A DNA stretch of 64,000 nt from Bacteroidales bacterium (GTDB lineage: Bacteria; Bacteroidota; Bacteroidia; Bacteroidales; ML635J-15): assembly GCA_017617125.1 (NCBI GenBank), contig JAFZWY010000056.1, positions 1 to 64,000 of the forward strand. Reading direction: 5' to 3'. The translations under genes and the position numbers were made by a program. This document shows, in pieces, positions 52,073 through 59,352 of the stretch (positions are counted from its first letter, which is position 1; each line of letters starts with the position of its first letter). Under the pieces are notes generated by a model. The model was given only the letters and a program-made list of their open reading frames with translations, searched no databases and was not told the DNA's origin.

Positions 52073-52759
52073 TTACATACCACCGCCGAGCATTCTAGCG
52101 AAGTCTTCTGTAGAAAGCTTCTGGTAGTCGTCGGTAATCATGAACATCGAGTTGTTTACGCCGCCTTTCTTAACTTCCTTTGCAGTCATGGTCATGTTCA
52201 TGCCGTTAGCCGACATTGAGTATTCCATCGGAACACCCTTTACACCCTTAACCTGCGAATTTTCATAGTAGCTTGCCGGCATAGGAATGTCTTCTGTTAC
52301 GAAAACCTCCATTGTTTCACCATCGGTGGTAACGTTGTACTTTGTGCACTTGTAACCAGCAATCATCTTGGTTTCGTCTGTTTTCTCAACTACCGGTTCA
52401 GAGTCTTTCAAATCACCAGACGCCTTTGCTTCCGCCTTAGTCTTTTCTATGTCTTCCTTTGACTGCTGTGTAGCAAGTTTCTGGCCCATAACATCAATAA
52501 GAACGATTGCGCTACCATCTTCAAGGACTATTGACCCCATAGTGCAAATTGGAGATACCTGATCCATTCTAAACTTGCCGTCCTTAACATATGTTATCAT
52601 CTCGGTAGGAACCTGACCTTTGTACTGAGGATCCAAATCTTCGTATGAGATTGCATACTTGATAATTCCTGCGAAAGCCTTTTCTTTCTTCTGTGCGCTT
52701 ACCGAAAAAGACACCAACAATGCCATTGCCACGCATAATACTTTAACTATAGTCTTCAT
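52073..52759 (-). CDS. DUF4412 domain-containing secreted protein
   Basis: The 228-residue protein has a signal peptide (IVKVLCVAMALLVSFSVSAQ) and a DUF4412-type body: FAGIIKYAISYEDLDPQYKGQVPTEMITYVKDGKFRMDQ, then MIAGYKCTKYNVTTDGETMEVFVTEDIPMPASYYENSQVKGVKGVPMEYSM. The family resembles LolA/LppX-type half-barrels and is periplasmic; no ligand is known. ATG 52759 is the start, not the TTG six bases upstream. Promoter at 52818-52825 with a leader of about 50 nt. The last residues are LGGGM. Confidence 0.85.
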   Translation of the reverse strand: MKTIVKVLCVAMALLVSFSVSAQKKEKAFAGIIKYAISYEDLDPQYKGQVPTEMITYVKDGKFRMDQVSPICTMGSIVLEDGSAIVLIDVMGQKLATQQSKEDIEKTKAEAKASGDLKDSEPVVEKTDETKMIAGYKCTKYNVTTDGETMEVFVTEDIPMPASYYENSQVKGVKGVPMEYSMSANGMNMTMTAKEVKKGGVNNSMFMITDDYQKLSTEDFARMLGGGM

Positions 52760-52817
52760 TTTCAAAAAAATTTATGTATTACTAAATCAAATTAAACCTA
52801 TTATAATTAATTGTTCG

Positions 52818-52825
52818 CAAAGATA
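52818..52825 (-). promoter_or_regulatory. promoter minus-7 box of the DUF4412 gene
   Basis: TATCTTTG on the minus strand, 58 bp before ATG 52759. Confidence 0.6.
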
Positions 52826-53057
52826 GTCATTATATTTTTACCGCTGCCATCAAAACTGATAAAAAAAACTTAATCTTTTGAACAACGCAAGGTATAAAAC
52901 AAAAATGATGCCGAAGAAGAAAAGCTAATAGTCTCGCAGGCTCACCGTCTGGCTGTCTGGCTGTCTGCAAGACTGGTCGTCTGCTTGCCTGCACGACTGG
53001 TCGTCTGTTAGTCTGTTGGACTAGTCGTCTCAAAAAAAATCATGCTATAAAACACTA

Positions 53058-53087
53058 TTGGCATTTGATAAAAAAAATATAGTTTTG
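53058..53087 (+). promoter_or_regulatory. promoter of arcC-arcB
   Basis: TTG (53058-53060), a 19-bp spacer and TAGTTTTG (53080-53087); the ATG is at 53119. It lies just downstream of the 24-bp tandem repeat. Confidence 0.7.
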
Positions 53088-53118
53088 CGGTTTCAAATTT
53101 AAAAAGGATACAAACATT

Positions 53119-54069
53119 ATGTCAAACAAGAAATTGGCTGTTGTGGCCTTTGGTGGAAACGCATTGCTGAGAGCCGGACAGAAAGGCACAATAGAAGAAC
53201 AGGAATCTAACGTTTACAAGACTTGCGAGAGCCTTCTCGACCTCGTAAAGCGCGATTACAATATAGTTATAGGTCACGGCAACGGACCGCAGGTAGGCAA
53301 CATCCTTCTGCAGAACAATGCCGGCGAAAAGGTCTACGGACTTCCCGAAATGCCACTGGCAGTGTGCGGTGCATACTCGCAGGGATTCATCGGATACGTT
53401 ATCGAACAGCAGTTCAAGAACGTACTCACAAGCAACAAGCTCAACAAGAACATCGTTACCCTGGTAACACAGGTTGTTGTCGACAAGAACGACAAAGGAT
53501 TCTCAAATCCGACCAAGCCTATCGGTCCATACTACACCGAAGACGAAATGACCGCACTGAAGGCAAAGAATCCGCAGGACTCCTACGCAAAAGACCCGAA
53601 AGGTAAAGGATGGAGAAAGGTTGTGGCATCGCCTAAGCCTATCGAAATCAACAACAAGGACATTGTAAAGGACCTTGCAGAAAAGGGTAACATCGTTGTA
53701 ACCGTCGGTGGTGGCGGAATCCCGGTTTATGTAAACGACAAGGGCGAATACCACGGAATAGACGCAGTAATCGACAAGGACTTGGCTTCGTCGCTGCTGG
53801 CAATACAGATTGGTGCAGACGAGTTCTACATCCTCACCGACGTTCCGAAGGTTTGCCTCAACTTCCACACTCCGGAAGAGAAGCAGTTGGACACTATCAC
53901 CGTCGAAGAAGCAAAGAAGTACCTCGCCGAAGGTCACTTTACCGAAGGAAGCATGGCACCGAAGATTCGCGCAGCATTGTACTTCGTCGAAAACGGCGGT
54001 AAGTCGTGCATCATCACCGAAGCAGGTCAGCTCGGCAACCCGAATGCAGGAACAAGAATCGTGAAATAA
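53119..54069 (+). CDS. arcC: carbamate kinase
   Basis: ArcC makes ATP and carbamate from carbamoyl phosphate and ADP in the catabolic arginine/citrulline pathway. The 316-residue protein has the amino-acid-kinase fold with family motifs: VVAFGGNALLRAGQKGT (about 8-24), VIGHGNGPQVGNILLQN (about 52-68), KPIGPYYTEDE, GWRKVVASPKPIEI, VTVGGGGIPVYVN, and ILTDVPKVCLNF. The C terminus GNPNAGTRIVK is typical. The adjacent arcB supports the catabolic direction. arcA is not in this window. Confidence 0.97.
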   Translation: MSNKKLAVVAFGGNALLRAGQKGTIEEQESNVYKTCESLLDLVKRDYNIVIGHGNGPQVGNILLQNNAGEKVYGLPEMPLAVCGAYSQGFIGYVIEQQFKNVLTSNKLNKNIVTLVTQVVVDKNDKGFSNPTKPIGPYYTEDEMTALKAKNPQDSYAKDPKGKGWRKVVASPKPIEINNKDIVKDLAEKGNIVVTVGGGGIPVYVNDKGEYHGIDAVIDKDLASSLLAIQIGADEFYILTDVPKVCLNFHTPEEKQLDTITVEEAKKYLAEGHFTEGSMAPKIRAALYFVENGGKSCIITEAGQLGNPNAGTRIVK

Positions 54070-54073
54070 ATTT

Positions 54074-54089
54074 TTTAAAGTACTTTAAA
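54074..54089. repeat. AT-rich palindrome between arcC and arcB
   Basis: TTTAAAGTACTTTAAA is a perfect 16-bp palindrome in the 30-bp gap. It could be a processing hairpin or a binding site; its base composition makes chance occurrence plausible. Confidence 0.4.
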
Positions 54090-54099
54090 TAAATTAGTT

Positions 54100-55101
54100 A
54101 TGGCTTTTAATTTAAGAAACAGAAGTTTCCTGAAGTTATTGGACTTCACACCAAAAGAGATTCAGTATATGCTCGACTTGGCTCGCGACCTTAAGAGAGC
54201 AAAATATGCTGGTACAGAACAACCGACAATGAAGGGCAAGAACATCGCTCTTATTTTCGAAAAGACCTCGACTCGTACTCGTTGCGCATTCGAAACCGCA
54301 GCTTACGACCAGGGTGCACACGTTACCTACCTCGGACCTACAGGTTCGCAGATTGGCGTTAAGGAATCGATGAAGGATACAGCTCGCGTTCTCGGTAGAA
54401 TGTATGATGGTATCGAATACCGTGGTTTCAAGCAGGAAACTGTTGAAGAACTTGCTAAGTACGCTGGTGTTCCAGTATGGAACGGTTTGACCAACGAATT
54501 CCACCCGACACAGATACTTGCCGACTTCCTCACTATGAGCGAACACGTTGACAAGCCTCTCAACCAGGTTACTTTCGCATACCTCGGCGATGCTCGTTTC
54601 AATATGGGTAACTCGTTGATGGTTGGTGGTGCAAAGATGGGTATGGACGTTCGTATCGTTGCTCCTAAGAAACTGCAGCCGAGCAAGGAACTTATCGACA
54701 CCTGCAAGAAGATTGCAAAGGAAACCGGCGCTAAGGTAACTGTTACCGACGACGTTGCAAAGGGTGTTAAGGGTTGCGACTTCCTCTATACCGATGTTTG
54801 GGTATCGATGGGCGAACCAGTTGAAGTATGGAAAGAACGTATCAAATTGTTGAAACCTTACCAGGTTAACAAGGAAACAATGAAGATGACAGGTAATCCA
54901 AAGTGTAAGTTCATGCACTGCTTGCCAGCTTACCACAACCTCGAAACTCAGGTTGGCCGCGATGTTAACAAGCAGTTCGGTCTTGACGGCATCGAAGTTA
55001 CCGAAGATGTATTCGAATCAGAAGCATCAATCGTATTCGACGAAGCTGAAAACCGTATGCATACCATCAAGGCTGTTATGGTAGCAACCTTGGGTGACTA
55101 A
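54100..55101 (+). CDS. arcB: ornithine carbamoyltransferase, probably catabolic
   Basis: ArcB phosphorolyses citrulline to ornithine and carbamoyl phosphate (or the reverse as ArgF). The 333-residue protein has [15 protein letters not shown] (carbamoyl-phosphate site, about 53-67), [15 protein letters not shown], the ornithine-specific VWVSMGE (D-x3-SMG), and the MHCLPAYHN loop. These canonical motifs argue against the succinylornithine transcarbamylase known from Bacteroides. Length and the tight link with arcC fit the catabolic form. Codon use is slightly more T-rich (gtt, gct) than in arcC, as in highly expressed genes of this window. Confidence 0.93.
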   Translation: MAFNLRNRSFLKLLDFTPKEIQYMLDLARDLKRAKYAGTEQPTMKGKNIALIFEKTSTRTRCAFETAAYDQGAHVTYLGPTGSQIGVKESMKDTARVLGRMYDGIEYRGFKQETVEELAKYAGVPVWNGLTNEFHPTQILADFLTMSEHVDKPLNQVTFAYLGDARFNMGNSLMVGGAKMGMDVRIVAPKKLQPSKELIDTCKKIAKETGAKVTVTDDVAKGVKGCDFLYTDVWVSMGEPVEVWKERIKLLKPYQVNKETMKMTGNPKCKFMHCLPAYHNLETQVGRDVNKQFGLDGIEVTEDVFESEASIVFDEAENRMHTIKAVMVATLGD

Positions 55102-55126
55102 TTAGACCTCCTTTTTATTATTATAG

Positions 55127-55156
55127 TGGTCATGCCCTCGGGTGTGACCATTTTTT
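55127..55156 (+). terminator. intrinsic terminator after arcB
   Basis: TGGTCATGCCC and GGGTGTGACCA pair (two G-T pairs) around a 2-nt loop, followed by six T. Confidence 0.85.
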
Positions 55157-55480
55157 ATGTGGCTTCGCCCGTTTAAAAGTTTGATGGGCTGACGCCCGTT
55201 TGAATGGCTACGCTTTGAATGCCTGCAGCGTTTAACTTCGTTGAGGGCCTCGCCGTTCAATGGCTGACGCCGTTTCTATGGGCTAGCGCCCGTTTCAAGT
55301 TTCACGTTTCTAAGTTTATATGGCTAAAGCCGTTTCTGAGTTTAATGTTGTTTATAACAACTTCAAACAACCAGAAACTTAAAAACCCAGAAACTAAGAA
55401 ACTCATAAACTAAGAAACCCAGAAACAGCGAAGCGAGAAACATAGAAACAGCGAAACGTGAAACATAGAAACCATTTAAT
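55157..55480. repeat. chain of micro-hairpins and agaaac runs after arcB
   Basis: The clearest example of the modular intergenic repeat. Micro-palindromes GGGCTGACGCCC (55186), GGCTGACGCC (55262), GGGCTAGCGCCC (55280) and GGCTAAAGCC (55322), plus broken ones near 55205, 55222 and 55244, are joined by gtttgaat, gttcaat or gtttctat linkers. From about 55372 the block turns into cagaaacttaaaaacccaga and tagaaac-like runs up to the next promoter. No gene is seen. Confidence 0.85.
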
Positions 55481-55489
55481 ATTTTTTTC

Positions 55490-55497
55490 TACCTTTG
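55490..55497 (+). promoter_or_regulatory. promoter minus-7 box of the 55525 gene
   Basis: TACCTTTG, 27 bp before ATG 55525. Confidence 0.65.
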
Positions 55498-55524
55498 CAT
55501 TTCAAAACAAAAAATTCTACGCAG

Positions 55525-55950
55525 ATGAAAAGGACAATAATCATAATCGCTGCCATAACAGCAATGCTCGCATTCGGCAACACGGCTAAGGCACAGAACA
55601 CCCCCGAAGACATCATGGCAAAGTTCTTCACGATGTTCAACGACGACGTAAACAAGGCCATCGACTACCTGTTCTCGACCAACGACTGGCTCGAAAGCAA
55701 CAAGGAAGGCACTACCGCAATGAAGGAAAAGTTCGAAGCATCGCGCAAACTGCTCGGCAATTTCAACGGCTACGAACTTGCTGGAAAATATTACCTCGGC
55801 GAATCGTATGCAAAATACGTTTACGTCCTAAAATACGACCGGCAGCCTGTTGAATTCGTCGTCACAATGTACCGTCCCGACAAGGTCTGGAAACTTCAGA
55901 ACATGAACTTCCACAGCGACTTTGAAAAGGACATGGTAAAGGTGGAATAG
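55525..55950 (+). CDS. small secreted protein, possibly NTF2-like
   Basis: The 141-residue product has a signal peptide (IIIIAAITAMLAFGNTAKAQ). The mature part starts with helices (TPEDIMAKFFTMFNDDVNKAIDYLFSTNDWLESN) and ends with strands (YELAGKYYLGESYAKYVYVLKYDRQPVEFVVTMYRPDKVWKLQNMNFHSDF). That layout is typical of NTF2/DUF3887-like folds, but the assignment is inferred. It is a single gene flanked on both sides by repeat blocks. ATG 55525 follows the promoter; the in-frame upstream start lies inside the minus-7 box. Confidence 0.65.
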   Translation: MKRTIIIIAAITAMLAFGNTAKAQNTPEDIMAKFFTMFNDDVNKAIDYLFSTNDWLESNKEGTTAMKEKFEASRKLLGNFNGYELAGKYYLGESYAKYVYVLKYDRQPVEFVVTMYRPDKVWKLQNMNFHSDFEKDMVKVE

Positions 55951-56109
55951 ATTTACGATTTGCGAAGTACGATTTACGATTTAAACGTTGAACCTTGAAC
56001 TTTAAACCAGTACAGTCGCTGCGCGCCACGACACAACAAGAACGGCACAGCCATAGAAACTTAGAAACATAGAAACGGGCTTTAGCCCATATAAACTAGA
56101 AACCTTCCT
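55951..56109. repeat. repeat block before the UvrA-like gene
   Basis: atttacgatttgcgaagtac gatttacgattt direct repeats, ttgaaccttgaactttaaac, the 22-bp unit TACAGTCGCTGCGCGCCACG plus AC (56011-56032, same as 3354-3375 with one change), catagaaacttagaaacata, and micro-hairpin GGGCTTTAGCCC (56077-56088). No clear promoter for the next gene. Confidence 0.8.
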
Positions 56110-58353
56110 ATGCTCTCCGATAAAATTACCATAACCGACGCCACCGAAAACAACCTCAAGAACGTTTCGCTGGACATTCCAAAGCATCAGATTACAGTAT
56201 TCACAGGCGTTTCGGGTTCGGGAAAGTCGTCGCTTTGCCTCGACACCATAGCCGCCGAAAGCCGTCGCGAACTCAACGAGACTTTTCCTAGCTTCGTGCA
56301 GCAATACCTACCAAAATATGGTCGTCCCAAAGTCGGGAAAATCGAAAATATGCCCGTGACGATAGTCATCGACCAGAAAAAGCCAGCATCGAATAGTCGC
56401 TCCACAGTAGGCACCTACACCGACATACAACCACTGCTACGACTTTTGTTTTCGCGCGTTGGCAAGCCTTTTGTCGGCTATTCCGATTCGTTTTCGTTCA
56501 ACCACCCGGCAGGAAGCTGTCCGCGCTGTGCCGGGCTGGGCGAAATCCGCGAACTCGACATTCATAAGCTCGTTGACTTCGACAAGTCGCTAAACGACGA
56601 GGACACAATACATTACATTGCTTTCGGCAAAGGCGGATGGCGATGGATTCGTTATGCGCACAGCGGACTTTTCGACCTCGACAAGAAAATAAAAGACTAC
56701 ACACCCGAGGAACTTGACCTTTTCCTGTATTCGCCGCAGATAAAACTGAAAAATCCGCCGTCAAACTGGCCAAAAACTGCCAAATACGAAGGCCTTGTCC
56801 CGCGAATGTACCGCAGCATCATTAATTCGGAAGAAGGTCTGCTACACGCCGCAGCAATCAACCCGATGCTTACGATGGGCACCTGTCCCGATTGCAAGGG
56901 TACGCGACTGAACGAGAAGATTCGCTCGTGCCGCATAAACGGCAAGAACATTGCCGAAGTCGGTGATATGCCGATTTCAGACCTTGTGGAATTCGTTGCT
57001 GCCATCGACGACCCGCTGGCAGTTGACATCAAGCGCGAACTTGCCAAGCGTCTGCAAGCACTGATGCAGATTGGTCTGGGCTACCTCTCACTGAGCCGTG
57101 GCACAGGAACACTCTCTGGCGGTGAAGCACAGCGCATAAAGATTGCAAAATACATAAACTCGCCGCTTACCGATATGGCGTATGTGCTTGACGAGCCAAG
57201 CGTAGGCTTGCATCCGCAGGACATCAGCAAGCTGAAGGATTCGCTCCGCAACCTCCGCGACCACGGCAACACCATCCTTATCGTCGAGCATCACCGCGAA
57301 ATAATTGCAATGGCCGACCACATTGTCGATATGGGACCGAAAGCTGGCGCACATGGTGGCGAAATAATGTTCGAAGGCACCTACGAAGGACTACTTAATT
57401 CCGACACGATTTCTGGCAAAATGCTTCGCAGCAAAAGCCAGTTCAAGACTGAAATACGAAAGCCTACTGGCTTCATCCGCATCGAAAACGCTTCCTTGCA
57501 CAACCTGAAAAATGTTTCGGTTGACATTCCAACAGGCGTAATGACGGTGATTGCAGGTGTTGCAGGTTCGGGAAAATCGTCGCTGATGGAAGAGTTCCAA
57601 AGCCAGTGCAAACTCGAGACCATATTCATCGGACAGAAGAACATAGGCATAAATCTGCGTTCTACACCAGCTACTTACCTTGAAATTTCGGACCCGATAC
57701 GCAAACTTTTTGCTCAGGCAAGCCACAGCAACATGCAATTGTTTTCGTTCAACTCGAAGGGTGCTTGCCCCGCTTGTGGCGGCAAGGGCGTGATCGTTTC
57801 CGACATGGCCTTTATGGAGTCGATTGAGACCGTCTGCGATGCCTGCCACGGCACAAGGTACAACGATGAAGCACTTTCGCACCGTTACAAAGGCAAAAAC
57901 ATAGCCGAAGTGATGGCTTTGAGTGTTGAAGAAGCCGTAGAATTCTTTGCCGACCAGCCGTTTTTACCAAAACTGAAAGCTTTGGAAAAGGTCGGACTAG
58001 GCTACCTGCACCTCGACCAGTCGATGACAACGCTTTCGGGCGGAGAACTGCAACGTATAAAACTTGCCGACCAACTTCACCGAAGCGGAGAAATTTTCAT
58101 CCTCGACGAACCAACCGACGGCTTGCACTTGGATGATATTCACAAACTTCTGCATCTTTTCAACGAGATGACCGACAGTGGCAATACTCTCATACTCATC
58201 GAACACAGCCTCGATGTAATGAAGCAAGCCGACTACCTCATCGAAGTCGGTCCCGAAGGCGGTGAAGCCGGCGGACGACTGCTCTACGCAGGAAAACCAA
58301 CCGAAATACTTGGAAGCAAGGAATCGGTGACTGCAAAATATCTGAAAGAGTAG
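56110..58353 (+). CDS. short UvrA-like ABC ATPase (excinuclease subunit A paralogue)
   Basis: The 747-residue protein has two UvrA-type ABC modules. The first has Walker A GVSGSGKSS (33-41), signature GTLSGGEAQRIKIAKYI, and Walker B MAYVLDEPSVGLHP. The second has Walker A GVAGSGKSSL, signature TTLSGGELQRIKLADQ, and Walker B IFILDEPTDGLHLDD. Zinc-finger pairs CPRC, CPDC, CPAC and CDAC are present. Housekeeping UvrA is about 940 residues. The missing length matches the UvrB-binding and insertion domains, as in the UvrA2/DrrC-like class linked to drug or DNA-damage tolerance. No uvrB is nearby. Confidence 0.88.
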   Translation: MLSDKITITDATENNLKNVSLDIPKHQITVFTGVSGSGKSSLCLDTIAAESRRELNETFPSFVQQYLPKYGRPKVGKIENMPVTIVIDQKKPASNSRSTVGTYTDIQPLLRLLFSRVGKPFVGYSDSFSFNHPAGSCPRCAGLGEIRELDIHKLVDFDKSLNDEDTIHYIAFGKGGWRWIRYAHSGLFDLDKKIKDYTPEELDLFLYSPQIKLKNPPSNWPKTAKYEGLVPRMYRSIINSEEGLLHAAAINPMLTMGTCPDCKGTRLNEKIRSCRINGKNIAEVGDMPISDLVEFVAAIDDPLAVDIKRELAKRLQALMQIGLGYLSLSRGTGTLSGGEAQRIKIAKYINSPLTDMAYVLDEPSVGLHPQDISKLKDSLRNLRDHGNTILIVEHHREIIAMADHIVDMGPKAGAHGGEIMFEGTYEGLLNSDTISGKMLRSKSQFKTEIRKPTGFIRIENASLHNLKNVSVDIPTGVMTVIAGVAGSGKSSLMEEFQSQCKLETIFIGQKNIGINLRSTPATYLEISDPIRKLFAQASHSNMQLFSFNSKGACPACGGKGVIVSDMAFMESIETVCDACHGTRYNDEALSHRYKGKNIAEVMALSVEEAVEFFADQPFLPKLKALEKVGLGYLHLDQSMTTLSGGELQRIKLADQLHRSGEIFILDEPTDGLHLDDIHKLLHLFNEMTDSGNTLILIEHSLDVMKQADYLIEVGPEGGEAGGRLLYAGKPTEILGSKESVTAKYLKE

Positions 58354-58355
58354 AT

Positions 58356-58970
58356 TTATCCGTTTATAACCTCAAACAATTCCGCAACAATCATAGATGT
58401 TGCGCCCCAGACAACGGATTTTCCGCATATATAGCCAGGCACTTCGCGCTCTTCGCCAGCAACTGTAATTTTATAGGTTGACAAGGTTTCGTACAAGTCA
58501 GACAAATCAACTTCCATCACACGTTTAACCTCATTTTCGGAACGCACGAAGTCGCCAGCATCATCAACAAAGGCCACCACCGGAAAAATCTCGAACTTAC
58601 TTACAGGCACCTTCACTGGTGGCAAATCGCCAATCACATCTTCGCGTCGTACCCGAACACCGATTTCTTCCATTGTCTCACGGATAGCCGTCTCAATACT
58701 GTCGGCATCCGAAGGCTCGGCTTTGCCACCGGGAAACGAAATCTGCCCCGCATGCACACCAATGTCGGTTCGCTCTATCATTATGGTTTTAAGTCTGCCA
58801 TCGCTGACAAAAAGCAATATCATCACAGCCGACTTGCGCAACGGGAATGGATTGGCATAATATCTTGCAAAATGCATGTGCTGAAAATCGGAAAGCATCT
58901 TTTCTGCGCTTTCTTGCACCACCTCTCGACTATAATCCACAAACTTCGACGACAAAGTTGACCTATCCAT
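58356..58970 (-). CDS. NUDIX hydrolase, CoA pyrophosphatase type
   Basis: The 204-residue protein has the Nudix box at about 81-103, GGKAEPSDADSIETAIRETM followed by EEIGV, preceded by the CoA-type context RTDIGVHAGQISFPGG. It likely hydrolyses CoA or related nucleotides. The C terminus (GYICGKSVVWGATSMIVAELFEVI) is also typical. ATG 58970 is chosen since a minus-7 box lies at 58986-58993; the longer frame to 59069 crosses a palindromic repeat. It is convergent with the UvrA-like gene (2-bp gap). Confidence 0.9.
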   Translation of the reverse strand: MDRSTLSSKFVDYSREVVQESAEKMLSDFQHMHFARYYANPFPLRKSAVMILLFVSDGRLKTIMIERTDIGVHAGQISFPGGKAEPSDADSIETAIRETMEEIGVRVRREDVIGDLPPVKVPVSKFEIFPVVAFVDDAGDFVRSENEVKRVMEVDLSDLYETLSTYKITVAGEEREVPGYICGKSVVWGATSMIVAELFEVING

Positions 58971-58985
58971 TGCGATACTTTTGTG

Positions 58986-58993
58986 CAAAGATA
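58986..58993 (-). promoter_or_regulatory. promoter minus-7 box of the Nudix gene
   Basis: TATCTTTG on the minus strand, 15 bp before ATG 58970. Confidence 0.65.
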
Positions 58994-59026
58994 CGAAAAT
59001 TAAAGAATCTGAAATACAATTAAAAC

Positions 59027-59054
59027 GTAGTGGTGCAATGCATTGCGCCATTAC
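59027..59054. repeat. 28-bp near-perfect palindrome (GTAGTGGTGCAATG type)
   Basis: Arms GTAGTGGTGCAATG and CATTGCGCCATTAC pair with two G-T-type mismatches and no spacer. It is the most complete copy here of the GTA(G/A)...TAC palindrome family; half copies are at 3286-3307 and 42725-42743. Confidence 0.75.
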
Positions 59055-59098
59055 AAAAATCCAATACATGACATTGAAAAAAATATTTCAAATATTCC

Positions 59099-59129
59099 TT
59101 TGCCGTAATAAAAAAAGGCATTACCTTTG
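59099..59129 (+). promoter_or_regulatory. consensus promoter of tRNA-Leu
   Basis: TTTG (59099-59102), a 19-bp spacer and TACCTTTG (59122-59129), 11 bp before the mature 5' end. Confidence 0.85.
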
Positions 59130-59140
59130 CGCCCGTGTTT

Positions 59141-59225
59141 GCCCAGGTGGTGAAATTGGTAGACACGCCAGCTTGAGGGGCTGGTGCTCACAAAGGGCGT
59201 GCAGGTTCAAGTCCTGTCCTGGGCA
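59141..59225 (+). tRNA. tRNA-Leu(GAG)
   Basis: An 85-nt class II tRNA. The acceptor stem pairs GCCCAGG (59141-59147) with CCTGGGC (59218-59224), and the discriminator is A. The D arm includes GAAATTGGTAGACACG. The anticodon stem-loop CCAGC-TTGAGGG-GCTGG gives anticodon GAG (leucine, CUU/CUC). A long variable arm (TGCTCACAAAGGGCGT) and T arm GCAGGTTCAAGTCCTGT follow. The 3' CCA is not encoded. Confidence 0.97.
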
Positions 59226-59227
59226 CG

Positions 59228-59255
59228 AAAAAGCGAACTTCGGTTCGCTTTTTTT
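59228..59255 (+). terminator. terminator of the tRNA-Leu gene
   Basis: AAAAAGCGAAC and GTTCGCTTTTT form an 11-bp stem closed by a TTCG tetraloop, followed by T residues. It starts 3 bp after the mature tRNA end. Confidence 0.95.
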
Positions 59256-59300
59256 GTGAGCAGATTTATTTACAGCAACTGTAATTTATTTATTTTTCTC

Positions 59301-59330
59301 TTGTATATTTCCATCATATACATATCTTTG
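59301..59330 (+). promoter_or_regulatory. promoter of the TPR-CHAT gene
   Basis: TTG (59301-59303), a 19-bp spacer and TATCTTTG (59323-59330), 22 bp before ATG 59353. Confidence 0.75.
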
Positions 59331-59352
59331 CATAAAAATATATTAGCACTTT

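Larger units (their letters stand above)
52760..53118. repeat. divergent region between DUF4412 and arcC with a 24-bp tandem repeat
   Basis: Contains the two promoters and, at 52947-53031, about four 24-bp units. GACTGGTCGTCTG occurs at 52971 and 52995 and as GACTAGTCGTCTC at 53019, exactly 24 bp apart. A more degenerate unit (17 of 24 matches) starts at 52947. The tract is pyrimidine-skewed on the plus strand and has no coding potential. Confidence 0.85.

Noticed and set aside
54136..54936. Minus-strand open frame of 266 codons opposite arcB
   Set aside because: Cys/Leu-rich reading of the arcB complement; arcB motifs are certain.
55372..55470. Possible CRISPR-like array of agaaac units
   Set aside because: Units are 7-15 bp with no constant spacer length and no cas genes; a simple repeat.
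59225..59340. Integration site after tRNA-Leu
   Set aside because: No repeat of the tRNA 3' end and no integrase within the window; a terminator follows the tRNA directly.
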